A stretch of 64,000 nucleotides of DNA from assembly GCF_964642095.1 (NCBI RefSeq), contig NZ_OZ209244.1, forward strand, positions 682,001-746,000, in the 5' to 3' direction. Both the position numbers and the translations under genes were made by a program. A model generated the notes under the pieces. It was given only the letters and a program-made list of their open reading frames with translations. It was not told the DNA's origin and ran no database searches. Of this stretch, positions 1 to 7,911 are shown one piece after another (within the stretch, counting starts at the first letter, position 1; each line of letters starts with the position of its first letter). The stretch comes from Fretibacterium fastidiosum (lineage in GTDB: Bacteria; Synergistota; Synergistia; Synergistales; Aminobacteriaceae).

Positions 1-4
1 CGCT

Positions 5-1198
5 ATGAAGAGCGTTTACATGGATCACGCGGCGACGACGCCCACGGACCCCCAGGTCCTGGAGGCGATGACGCCCTATTTCACGGAAGTCTACGGCAAC
101 CCGTCCTCCGTCTACTCCCTCTCCCGTGGGAGCCGGGCAGCCATCGAAAAGGCCAGGGAACAGGTGGCGGCCGCGCTCTCCGCGGACCCGTCGGAGGTCT
201 ACTTCACCGCCAGCGGCACCGAGGCGGACAACTGGGCCTTGAAGGGCACGATGGAGCGGATGCGCGCCCAGGGCAAGGACCACCTGATCACGACCCAAAT
301 CGAACACCACGCCGTCCTCCACACGGCGGCCTACCTGGAGAAGGTGGAGGGCCTCACGGTCACCTACCTGCCCGTGGACCCCGATGGGCGGGTGAGCGCC
401 TCGGACCTGAAGGACGCCCTGACGGACCGGACGGGACTGGTTTCCGTGATGTTCGCCAACAACGAGGTGGGGACCATCCAGCCCATCGGGGAGATCGGCG
501 CCCTGTGCCGCGAGCGCGGCATCCCGTTCCACACGGACGCCGTGCAGGCGGCGGCCCAGCTGGACATCGACGTCCGGGCGCTGAACATCGACATGCTCTC
601 CCTGTCCGCGCACAAGATGTACGGCCCTAAGGGGACGGGGGCCTTTTACCTGAGAAAGGGCCTGCGCCTGGAGAACTTCATGCACGGCGGCGCCCAGGAG
701 CACGGGCGGCGCGCCAGCACGGAGAACACCGCGGGCATCGTGGGGCTGGGGGCGGCCATTCTCCTCATGAAGTCCCGGCTCTCTCAGGACAGGCCCCGCA
801 TCGTCTCCCTGAGGGACCGACTGATCGACGGCGTCCTGACGAAGGTCCCCCACGCGAAGCTGAACGGCGCCCGGGGCGGGCTTCGCCTGCCCAACAACGC
901 GAACTTCAGCTTCATCGGCGTCGAGGGCGAGACGCTCCTGCTGGACCTGGACGCGAAGGGCATCTACGCCTCCACGGGCAGCGCCTGTTCCTCCGAGTCC
1001 CTGGACCCGTCCCACGTGCTGCTGGCCCTGGGCCTGTCCCACGAGATGGCCCACGGCTCCCTGCGCCTGACGCTTGGGCGGGAGACGACGGACGAGGACA
1101 TCGACTACGTGTTGGACGTGCTGCCGAAGATCGTGGCCCGGCGCCGCGAGATGTCCCCCCTGTGGGAGGACTACCTCAAGGGGGTCGGCGAGCCGTAG
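5..1198 (+). CDS. nifS: Cysteine desulfurase, NifS/IscS family
   Basis: A pyridoxal-phosphate enzyme that removes sulfur from L-cysteine as an enzyme-bound persulfide and passes it to an Fe-S scaffold in the cytoplasm. The N-terminus MKSVYMDHAATT is the usual NifS start. SAHKMYGPKG holds the PLP lysine (about K204) and GSACSSES the catalytic loop cysteine (about C328). The 397-residue length is normal. The start lies five bases from the window edge, so its RBS cannot be seen. The NifU-type scaffold gene follows 135 bp downstream, the standard pairing. Its role is probably general Fe-S assembly; nothing in the window points to nitrogen fixation. Confidence 0.95.
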   Translation: MKSVYMDHAATTPTDPQVLEAMTPYFTEVYGNPSSVYSLSRGSRAAIEKAREQVAAALSADPSEVYFTASGTEADNWALKGTMERMRAQGKDHLITTQIEHHAVLHTAAYLEKVEGLTVTYLPVDPDGRVSASDLKDALTDRTGLVSVMFANNEVGTIQPIGEIGALCRERGIPFHTDAVQAAAQLDIDVRALNIDMLSLSAHKMYGPKGTGAFYLRKGLRLENFMHGGAQEHGRRASTENTAGIVGLGAAILLMKSRLSQDRPRIVSLRDRLIDGVLTKVPHAKLNGARGGLRLPNNANFSFIGVEGETLLLDLDAKGIYASTGSACSSESLDPSHVLLALGLSHEMAHGSLRLTLGRETTDEDIDYVLDVLPKIVARRREMSPLWEDYLKGVGEP

Positions 1199-1300
1199 AC
1201 CGAGGCGAGGGCGCCTCCCCGTCATGGGAAACTCAAGCCCCGTTTCGTTCCATGTCTTTAACGTTTGCCGGAAATTCTTTCGTTCCCGGAGAGAATGAGA

Positions 1301-1306
1301 TACAAT
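1301..1306 (+). promoter_or_regulatory. Possible -10 element upstream of nifU
   Basis: TACAAT lies 28 bp before the nifU ATG in the 135-bp gap after nifS. No good -35 hexamer is visible at the right spacing. It may be a secondary promoter inside the nifSU unit. Confidence 0.25.
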
Positions 1307-1333
1307 AAGAGCACCCTTTCTGGAGGGGATAGC

Positions 1334-1747
1334 ATGGCACTGGATTACAGTCAGAAGGTGATGGATCACTTCACCAATCCGCGCAACGTGGGCGAGCTCA
1401 AGGACGCGGATGGGGTGGGTGAGGCGGGGAACCCCAGGTGCGGGGACATCATGAAGATCTACCTGAAGGTGAACGACCGGAACGTCATCGAGGACGTGAA
1501 GTTCAAGACGTTCGGGTGCGCGTCGGCCATCGCCTCGTCGAGCATGGCGACCGAGCTCATCAAGGGCAAGACCATCGACGAGGCCTGGGACATGACCAAT
1601 CAGGCCGTAGCCGAGGCGCTTGACGGACTTCCACCCGTCAAGATGCACTGTTCGGTCCTGGCGGAGGAGGCCATTCACGCCGCGCTGAACGACTACCGAA
1701 CGAAGCACGGAATGGCGGCCATTCCGATGGAAAAGCACGACGACTAG
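1334..1747 (+). CDS. nifU: Fe-S cluster assembly scaffold, NifU/IscU N-terminal type
   Basis: A scaffold on which Fe-S clusters are built from sulfur supplied by the cysteine desulfurase encoded just upstream. It has 137 residues and consists only of the IscU-like domain. The three cluster-ligand cysteines are visible in GNPRCGD, FGCASA and MHCS. The ATG at 1334 is preceded by GGAGGGGATAGC. An upstream in-frame start at 1265 lacks family similarity and was rejected. No A-type carrier or IscR gene is seen nearby, so this appears to be a minimal NifS-NifU system as found in many anaerobes. Confidence 0.93.
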   Translation: MALDYSQKVMDHFTNPRNVGELKDADGVGEAGNPRCGDIMKIYLKVNDRNVIEDVKFKTFGCASAIASSSMATELIKGKTIDEAWDMTNQAVAEALDGLPPVKMHCSVLAEEAIHAALNDYRTKHGMAAIPMEKHDD

Positions 1748-1790
1748 CCGCCTCGGGGGACCGCGGGCGCCGCTGACAAGGAGGTACCGG

Positions 1791-2066
1791 ATGAAAAACA
1801 TCTCGAGCGTCATCGTGGAGTACCTTGAGAGGACCATGCTGAACAAGGGGCTGGTGTTGTACGTGTCCGACGAGGGCAAGTACATGGCCATGGACGAGAG
1901 CTTCAACATCCGATTCAAGTTCGATCTCGAATTTTCGGACAGAGCCTTCGTCTGCCACACCCTGATCCACAACGAGGGGGAGCTACAGCTCTGCCATTCC
2001 GTCAACATCGCATGGACCAACGGCAAGGCCATTCGAGATTTCTTTCAATACCTTCAGGAGTTGTAG
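1791..2066 (+). CDS. Small protein of unknown function downstream of nifSU
   Basis: A 91-residue soluble protein I do not recognise. A strong RBS (AAGGAGGTACCGG) precedes the ATG, 43 bp after nifU. It has no signal peptide or membrane segment. The sequence looks like a compact alpha/beta domain with two cysteines (FVCHTL, LQLCHS) and alternating charged and hydrophobic stretches. A strong terminator closes the unit straight after it, so it is probably co-transcribed with nifU. A link to Fe-S metabolism is inferred only from position. Confidence 0.8.
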   Translation: MKNISSVIVEYLERTMLNKGLVLYVSDEGKYMAMDESFNIRFKFDLEFSDRAFVCHTLIHNEGELQLCHSVNIAWTNGKAIRDFFQYLQEL

Positions 2067-2110
2067 CATGTTTCGCGTCGCCTCCTTTGAGCGACACGAA
2101 AGCCCTACGC

Positions 2111-2149
2111 ACAAGGCAGCGCCCGGCGTTAAGCCGGGCGCTGCCTTGT
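2111..2149. terminator. Bidirectional intrinsic terminator
   Basis: A perfect 17-bp inverted repeat (2111-2127 and 2133-2149) with loop GTTAA lies between convergent genes ending at 2066 (+) and 2195 (-). T-rich sequence follows on the plus side. Its symmetry would allow it to stop transcription from both directions. Confidence 0.85.
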
Positions 2150-2194
2150 GCTTTCACAGGCGCCTCCTTGAACGAGAAGGCGTTTTTCCGGCGG

Positions 2195-3307
2195 CTACGC
2201 GCCCCGGTAGACCTCGCGGAACACGTCCACCGCCGTCTCGAGGATGCGGTCGTTGAAGTCGTACTCCGGCGTGTGCAGCGCGGGCCAGTTCGCGCCGTTT
2301 CCGACGTAGAAGATGGCGCCGGGACACCGCTTCGTGTAGTGGCCGAAGTCCTCCGACGCGCGCCAGGGGGCCTCCATCCAAACGACCGGACATCCCAGCC
2401 GCCCGGCCGCCGCCTCGACCCTGGCAACGCAGCCGGCGTCGCTCACCGTCGCCGGGAAGGGGTCCGAGACGTCGAATCCCACCTCCAGGCCCTCCGCCGC
2501 AGCCAGGGCGATGGCCCGACCCCGCACCTCCGCCTCGAAGGCCTCCATCTCCGCCTCGTCGTCAGCCCTCAGCGTCATGGACGCCGTGCCCTCGCCCGGC
2601 GAGATGCCGAAGTCCCGCCGGCCCACCGACAGGTTGACGACCGTGGCCAGCACCATCCCCCGATGGGGGCGCGCCAACAGGGTTCTCACCTCCGTCACCA
2701 GGGCCGCCAGGGCGAAGGCCGGGTTGTTCCCCTTCTCCGGCTCGCTGGCGTGGGACCGACGGCCCGTCATGCGAACGGTGAGCCCCCTGGACGCGCACTG
2801 GCACAGGCCGTTCCGCAGGATGACGCTGCCCTCCGGATAGCCGCTCAGGTTGTGGAAGGCGTAGACCTCCGAGACGTGCCGCTCCGGCAGCAGGGCTGCC
2901 GCAGCGGCCCCTCCCTGTCCCGTCTCCTCCGCCTGCTGGAAGATCAGGTAGACGGACCGGGGGCACTCCATGGCCTCCAGCTCCAGGGCCAGGCCACAGA
3001 GGGCGGCGCTGTGCCCGTCGTGGCCGCACTTGTGCGAGACGCCCGGACTCTGCGACGCATGGGGGAGCGAGATGGTCTCCGGGATCGGCAGGGCGTCCAT
3101 GTCCGCGCGGAAGGCGACGGCAGGCGTCCCCTCCCGGTATCGGGAGGCGTAGAACCACCCGCCGCAGTCCACCACCGCAAGCGTCGTGTTCGCCCCGATG
3201 AAGTCCATCAGGCGCCGCTTCGTCCAGCCCTCGTGCATCGAGAGCTCCGGGTGCGCGTGCAGCTCGTGGCGCAGCTCCACAATCTTCTTCAGGTTCTTCC
3301 CGTCCAT
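2195..3307 (-). CDS. M20-family metallohydrolase (amidohydrolase or peptidase)
   Basis: A 370-residue cytoplasmic zinc hydrolase of the M20 family, which cleaves N-acyl-amino acids or small peptides. Family metal-site motifs are present: RADMDALP, SHKCGHDGHSA, the glutamate pair in QQAEETGQGG, the histidine of AFHNLSG and a C-terminal SEDFGHY segment. The chosen ATG at 3307 has a GGGAGG RBS and gives the typical start (ELRHELHAHPELS). An upstream in-frame start adds an atypical Cys-rich stretch. It is the last gene of the minus-strand peptide block, 82 bp after the creatininase-like gene. A possible TATAAT on the minus strand at 3362-3367 may give it its own promoter. The substrate is not known. 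Confidence 0.9.
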   Translation of the reverse strand: MDGKNLKKIVELRHELHAHPELSMHEGWTKRRLMDFIGANTTLAVVDCGGWFYASRYREGTPAVAFRADMDALPIPETISLPHASQSPGVSHKCGHDGHSAALCGLALELEAMECPRSVYLIFQQAEETGQGGAAAAALLPERHVSEVYAFHNLSGYPEGSVILRNGLCQCASRGLTVRMTGRRSHASEPEKGNNPAFALAALVTEVRTLLARPHRGMVLATVVNLSVGRRDFGISPGEGTASMTLRADDEAEMEAFEAEVRGRAIALAAAEGLEVGFDVSDPFPATVSDAGCVARVEAAAGRLGCPVVWMEAPWRASEDFGHYTKRCPGAIFYVGNGANWPALHTPEYDFNDRILETAVDVFREVYRGA

Positions 3308-3361
3308 TTCGTCGCATCCCTCCCTGGGGCGTGTTCCGGCCCCGCAACAGGGCACGCCGCT

Positions 3362-3367
3362 ATTATA
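3362..3367 (-). promoter_or_regulatory. Possible -10 hexamer for the M20 gene
   Basis: TATAAT reads on the minus strand within the 82-bp gap between the creatininase-like gene and the M20 gene. No convincing -35 element is visible. Confidence 0.3.
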
Positions 3368-3389
3368 CGCGAAACTGCCCGGGGACGGC

Positions 3390-4184
3390 TCACGCCTCCT
3401 TGCGGCCCACGCTGAGGTCGATCTTCGAGAACTCTTCGATAAAGCGGACCGTGTAGTCCACCACGGCGTCGACGATGGCCTGTCCCGTCTCCCGGCTGGC
3501 GCGGCTTGGACTGTCGTCGTAGCCCGCGTCGCCCGACGGGATCGAGTCCTTGGCGTTGCGGATCATCTTCACCGTAGCGCCCTCGAAGAGGACGTTGTGG
3601 ATGTGGACGTTACGGAGCGCGTCGCTGAAGTGGACGACCTCGCTCGCAAAACAGTCTTCGGGGTGCACCCAGTCCGGCCTCACCGCCATGGCCGCGGAGG
3701 CCTCGATGCCGCCGCCGTGGCCGCACTTCCACTCCGCCTTCATCTCCGCGCAGGTCACCCACCAGTCGATCTGGGCCGCCTGACCTCCGCGCTGGTACAG
3801 GTAGAGCGCCGCCGTGCTCAGCGCGGGCCAGTTGCCGCCGTGGCCGTTGAAGAACAGCACGCGCCGCACGCCGCAACTCAGCACGGCGTCCACGATGCCC
3901 TTGAGCACGCCCGTGAGGGCCTCCTCGCCGATGTCCACCGTGCCGGGGAAGGCCTTCAACGCCGGGCTGACGCCGTAGGGCATCGTGGGGAGGACGAGCA
4001 CCTTGTCCGGCAGCCTGGCCTCGATCGTGGACGCCATGGACTCCGGAATAATGTAGTCCGTCCCAAGGGGGCCGATGGGGCCGTGTTCCTCCAGGTTGCC
4101 GATGGGCAGCAGGGCGACGATCCCCTCCCCGTGCTTCGCCGTGAGCTCGCTGGCCTTTTTCCACGAATAGGACGCTAAATACAT
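3390..4184 (-). CDS. Creatininase-family amidohydrolase
   Basis: 264 residues, the usual family length. The motifs are LPIGNLEEHGP near the N-terminus (metal ligands Glu and His), GTD, FFNGHGGN and the late HGGGIEAS segment, which supplies further metal ligands. Members hydrolyse cyclic amides or formamides such as creatinine, but most bacterial homologues have unknown substrates. It sits between a sodium:solute symporter gene and an M20 hydrolase gene on the same strand. A plausible role is opening a lactam or amide imported by that symporter. A weak AAAGGAAG RBS precedes the ATG. Confidence 0.9.
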   Translation of the reverse strand: MYLASYSWKKASELTAKHGEGIVALLPIGNLEEHGPIGPLGTDYIIPESMASTIEARLPDKVLVLPTMPYGVSPALKAFPGTVDIGEEALTGVLKGIVDAVLSCGVRRVLFFNGHGGNWPALSTAALYLYQRGGQAAQIDWWVTCAEMKAEWKCGHGGGIEASAAMAVRPDWVHPEDCFASEVVHFSDALRNVHIHNVLFEGATVKMIRNAKDSIPSGDAGYDDSPSRASRETGQAIVDAVVDYTVRFIEEFSKIDLSVGRKEA

Positions 4185-4232
4185 GAAGTCGCTTCCTTTC
4201 TCGATACAGACAGGTTAAAACGGATTCGCCTC

Positions 4233-5762
4233 TCAGCCGAAATGACGCTTCAGCGTCGCCTCCGAAACCGGCTTCGTCACAAGGCTGACGAGCACCGTGA
4301 CGATCATCGCCACGACCCACGTGGGGATCAGGGCGTTGAAGCCGAAGGTGTAGCCCTTCAGGGTCGAGGATATCTCCACCAGGCCGCCCAGCCCGATCTT
4401 CTCCAGGATCTGGGGTGAGGCCGAGAGCGGGATGTAGAGCAGCACGCCGGTCAGGATGCCCAGGACGGCCCCCGCACTCGTCGTCCGCTTCCAGTAGAGC
4501 CCCAGGAGGACGGGTGTCGCCCAGATCGTCAGGCCGCCAAAGGAGAAGATGATGATGTCGAAGATGGCGCTGGGGCGCCAGATTCCGAACAGGATGGCGA
4601 CGACCCCGAACACGCAGGTCACGACGCGGGAGAGCCTCAGGATCTCCGCGTCCGAGGCGTTTCGGTTCATCAGGTTCTGATAGATGTCCCTCGAGATGCC
4701 GCCCGAGGACACGACCAGCAGGCTGTCGATCGTGGACATGCCCGCCGCCATGATCCCAGCGATCATCAGGGACGCGAAGACGGGGGACACGCCCTTCTGA
4801 AGGATCAGGGGCACGATGAAGTCCATCTGCTTCCCTTCGAGGCCGGGGACCGAGACGATGCCCAGGACGCCGACCCACTCGATGAGCGTGGCGGACACCC
4901 ACATGCCGAGCGTCCCCAGGATGACCGCCTTGAACATGACCTTGTAGTTCTTCATCGTAAAGAACTTCGTCGCAAGCGTCGGGCTTCCGATGTTGAAGAA
5001 GCTCCACATGACCACCATCGAGACGAGAGCGGGCCAGGGGTAGGCGCCCGTTGCGCCGGGGTGGGCCATGTAGGCGGGGTTCAGCTCAAACAGCTTTGCG
5101 TTGATGGCCTCGAGGCCGCCGCCCATGTCGAGAGCCACGAAGAACGTCACGACCGCCGTGACGACCATCAGAAGTCCCTGGATGACGTCCGTCAGCATGG
5201 CTCCGCGGATGCCGCCGCTCATGCAGTAGACGATGACGATGAGCCCCGTCGCGACGACGCCGACCCACTCCGGGTATCCCGTAAACGTGTTGAAGATGAT
5301 GCCCGCGCCGATGATCTGCGCCCCCATCATCGGGACCATGAAGAACACCATCAGGACCGCCTGAAGGCCGCGGAGCAGGTTGGACTCGTAACGGTCACCC
5401 AGGTAGTCCGCCATCGTCATGAACCCCTGCTCGTGCCCCAGCTTGATCAGCTTCCTGCCCACGACCAGAGCGGGGATGATCATGCTGAACACCAGGCCGG
5501 GGACGGAGACCGTCAATCCGGGGTACCCTTGCCGGTAGCACGCGGCGGGAACCCCCATAAACGTGCTCATGCTGTATTGCGTCGCAAAGTAGGCGATGCC
5601 GCTGACGATCGCGCCGGCCTTGCCGCCCATGACGAAGAACTCCTTCAGCGATTTCGTCTCACGCGCCGAATAGAAGCCGATCAGGGCCATGATCAGAAAG
5701 TACCCGCCCAGGACGAGAAAGAACGTCCCCGTGGCAGGCACCAACATCGTGCTGACGTCCAT
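4233..5762 (-). CDS. Sodium:solute symporter (SSS family)
   Basis: A 509-residue inner-membrane Na+-coupled importer with about 13 predicted hydrophobic segments. It begins with a periplasmic N-terminus and a first helix around LVLGGYFLIMALIGF. The region ATQYSMSTFMGVPAACYRQG and the conserved IAGIMAAGMSTIDSLLVVSS are typical of SSS transporters of the PanF/proline type. The ATG at 5762 has AAGGAGGA eight bases upstream; a TTG two codons earlier is too close to the RBS. It follows a small DUF997-like membrane gene by 39 bp. The substrate is unknown, possibly an amide or amino-acid derivative processed by the neighbouring hydrolases. Confidence 0.93.
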   Translation of the reverse strand: MDVSTMLVPATGTFFLVLGGYFLIMALIGFYSARETKSLKEFFVMGGKAGAIVSGIAYFATQYSMSTFMGVPAACYRQGYPGLTVSVPGLVFSMIIPALVVGRKLIKLGHEQGFMTMADYLGDRYESNLLRGLQAVLMVFFMVPMMGAQIIGAGIIFNTFTGYPEWVGVVATGLIVIVYCMSGGIRGAMLTDVIQGLLMVVTAVVTFFVALDMGGGLEAINAKLFELNPAYMAHPGATGAYPWPALVSMVVMWSFFNIGSPTLATKFFTMKNYKVMFKAVILGTLGMWVSATLIEWVGVLGIVSVPGLEGKQMDFIVPLILQKGVSPVFASLMIAGIMAAGMSTIDSLLVVSSGGISRDIYQNLMNRNASDAEILRLSRVVTCVFGVVAILFGIWRPSAIFDIIIFSFGGLTIWATPVLLGLYWKRTTSAGAVLGILTGVLLYIPLSASPQILEKIGLGGLVEISSTLKGYTFGFNALIPTWVVAMIVTVLVSLVTKPVSEATLKRHFG

Positions 5763-5801
5763 TTGCAAAATCCTCCTTAGCTTTGAAGGAAACGCGGACC
5801 C

Positions 5802-6038
5802 CTAGTCCTCCGTTCCAAACGCCCGATACTCTTCGCGTCCCATCGCCTGCCAGTAGAACAGCAGGATCAGGACCATGACGGCCACCGTGAGCCAGAACCA
5901 GCCCACCATGAAGAGCGGCAGCCCCTTCCACGACGGAACGTACTCCGTGGAGTAGAAGCACTTGACCGGCAGCATCACGACGACGTACGCCGCCAGAAAA
6001 ACACAGGACCACCTTGTCTCAAATGCGTTATCCCACAT
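5802..6038 (-). CDS. Small two-helix membrane protein, YhdT/DUF997-like partner of the symporter
   Basis: 78 residues with two membrane segments (about residues 10-30 and 42-66). Small proteins of this size and topology, such as YhdT beside PanF, often precede SSS symporter genes. The match is by size, topology and context rather than by a diagnostic motif. The ATG at 6038 has GAGG seven bases upstream; an ATG two codons earlier touches the RBS. It probably helps assemble or regulate the downstream symporter. Confidence 0.75.
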   Translation of the reverse strand: MWDNAFETRWSCVFLAAYVVVMLPVKCFYSTEYVPSWKGLPLFMVGWFWLTVAVMVLILLFYWQAMGREEYRAFGTED

Positions 6039-6068
6039 TCCCATACCTCATGCGCCTGCCTTTCAAAG

Positions 6069-7793
6069 TCAAAACGATTCCGTGTCCCGCACGCGCCCCT
6101 CTGCCTGGAGGGGCAAAGCGTTCAGGGCGTCGGCCAACAGGAGAAGACGGTTCCGCTGCGACGCCGCGTAGTTGAGGATGACGGCCTGGGCGCGGTCCGA
6201 CCCTGGGCCGCGCCGCAGGAGGCGGGCCGCCTCCGAAAGGCCGGGGACGAAGCCCGCCCCCCCGCTCCAGTCCTGAAGGTGAGGCCCGCGGGCGGCGTAG
6301 TACATCCGGTTCAGCAATCTGACGGCGCTCAGCGCCGTCGCAAGGTCCGCGTCGCCGCGCCGCCGCCAGGCGTCTTGAAACCCGTCGAGCGCCGCGCACA
6401 AAGCCCCCAGGTCCAGCCAGGGATGCAGGGCCCCCCGCAGCTCCTTAAGCCGCTCCCGCAGGGCGCCGCACAACGCCGCGACGTCGAAGGGCACGCCCTC
6501 CGCTTCCATCAGGCCAGACAGGCCCGACGCATAGACCTCGGCGTCCGTCTCCAGCACCCGGCGATCGCAGAAGTCCGCCGTATCCGCCTCGGTGTGCCAC
6601 CACCAGGGCATGAGGGTGTCCCCCGTCCTGTTGGGGTCGCCCTGGGGCAGCGCGGAGGTCCAGATGAAGAAGGGGGACACGCCGATGTTCTGGAAGGACT
6701 GATCCCAGGAGCGCACGCGCCCCACCGGGGCCCCCCGCTGTCCCGTGACGCCGTACACCGCATCGGCCGCCAGGGAGAACAGGTCCGGTCCGGCGGTGAC
6801 GGAGCTGAAGTCCGACGCGCCCCTCATGCCCGGCATGTCGATGTTCGTGTAGCAGAGGCAGTGCTTCAGGACCTCCTCAAAGCGCTCCCGCGCGTAGTTG
6901 GAGGAGCCCGCGTACTTGCCGAACTCGTGTCCGGACCACCAGCAAACCCTCAGGCCGAAGCGCCGCCTCTCCATGCGGGCCGCCGCCAGGGCCAGAGCCA
7001 GCGCCAGTGCAGCGCCGGTGGCGTTGTCCGTAGCCCCGTAGTGCTTGCTGTCCAGGTGAGCTCCCACCAGCAGGAAGTACGGCTGCCCCTCCGTAGAGGG
7101 GAGGCACGCCTCGAGGCGGACGACATCCGAAACCCGGACCTCGCTGGAGCAGGACAAGGAGAGCTCCGCGCCGTCCCGCCCCATCAGCTCACGGCCGTCC
7201 GCCCCGTTCACGGCCAACACGGGGATGCCCGGCAGCCACCCCGTCTCCTCCGGAAGGGGGGTCCCCCACATCATCGCGACGCCGCTCTGGTGGATTTCCC
7301 GCTCGCCCTCCGTGGGCCAGCAGATGACGAAGCCCGCCGCCCCGCGATCCTGGGCGGAGAGCACGGCCTCCGGGGAGAAGGAGCGCGACAGCACGACGCG
7401 CCCCGCAAGGTCCTGTTTTGCGCCGTGCGGGACGCGGGAGGAAAGGTAGTCCAGGGGCGAGACGGGGAAGTCCTCCGCGCCCATCCTGTGGCCGACGCCG
7501 CGCACGCCGTCCGCCGGCGCGGAGAAGTTCCACGCCTTGGCCGGGAAGCTCCTGTCGGACGCCCCATCGGCGAGCGTCACAACGCCCGGCCCACCAAAGG
7601 CCAGAAGGCCCTTCTCCGCGCTTCGAGAGCAGGAGACGCCAGCCCCTTCAAGCCGGGATTGGACGTACTGCCTGGCCGCCTCCTCCCCCTCGCCGTCCGA
7701 GCGCCTCACGAAGGAGGCGATCCGCAGGAAATCCTGGTAGAGTTCGTCGCGGTCCAGGAGGGAAGCCAGGTCCGCGGTGCGATCGTTCAGCAT
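6069..7793 (-). CDS. M28-family zinc aminopeptidase with PA-like insert
   Basis: 574 residues, probably a metallopeptidase that trims peptides. M28 metal-site motifs are present in order: GAHLDSK (His, Asp), GATDNATGAA (bridging Asp), WWSGHEFGKYAGS (catalytic Glu-Glu region), TNIDMPG (Asp) and WWHTEADTADF (His). The region at about 110-230, with AGFVICWPTE, resembles a protease-associated domain. No signal peptide is seen, so the protein is probably cytoplasmic. A helical C-terminal extension (about 430-574) is unassigned. No strong RBS precedes the ATG at 7793. It is the first gene of the set running to the M20 hydrolase, downstream of the dpp terminator. Confidence 0.88.
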   Translation of the reverse strand: MLNDRTADLASLLDRDELYQDFLRIASFVRRSDGEGEEAARQYVQSRLEGAGVSCSRSAEKGLLAFGGPGVVTLADGASDRSFPAKAWNFSAPADGVRGVGHRMGAEDFPVSPLDYLSSRVPHGAKQDLAGRVVLSRSFSPEAVLSAQDRGAAGFVICWPTEGEREIHQSGVAMMWGTPLPEETGWLPGIPVLAVNGADGRELMGRDGAELSLSCSSEVRVSDVVRLEACLPSTEGQPYFLLVGAHLDSKHYGATDNATGAALALALALAAARMERRRFGLRVCWWSGHEFGKYAGSSNYARERFEEVLKHCLCYTNIDMPGMRGASDFSSVTAGPDLFSLAADAVYGVTGQRGAPVGRVRSWDQSFQNIGVSPFFIWTSALPQGDPNRTGDTLMPWWWHTEADTADFCDRRVLETDAEVYASGLSGLMEAEGVPFDVAALCGALRERLKELRGALHPWLDLGALCAALDGFQDAWRRRGDADLATALSAVRLLNRMYYAARGPHLQDWSGGAGFVPGLSEAARLLRRGPGSDRAQAVILNYAASQRNRLLLLADALNALPLQAEGRVRDTESF

Positions 7794-7855
7794 GTCATAT
7801 CAAACCGCCTGTCTGCCTGTTCTAAGAAGAAGTGCCAGTAAACCCGCAACGAAAA

Positions 7856-7886
7856 GCGGGGCTGCCGACCGGAACGACAGCCCCGC
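7856..7886 (-). terminator. Intrinsic terminator after the dpp operon
   Basis: On the minus strand, GCGGGGCTG and CAGCCCCGC form a 9-bp stem followed by TTTTCG, 26 bp after the binding-protein stop at 7912. It separates dpp from the M28 gene. Confidence 0.75.
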
Positions 7887-7911
7887 CTCCTAGAGGCGTC
7901 CCGGCAAAGCC

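Noticed and set aside
2012..3415. Long plus-strand open frame antisense to the M20 gene
   Set aside because: High-GC shadow frame: Arg/Pro/Ala-rich product without domains, opposite a well-supported gene. The same reasoning removes antisense frames at 6279-7841, 7942-9441, 9486-10697, 11387-13276, 19510-21126, 25470-26681 and 60554-62530.
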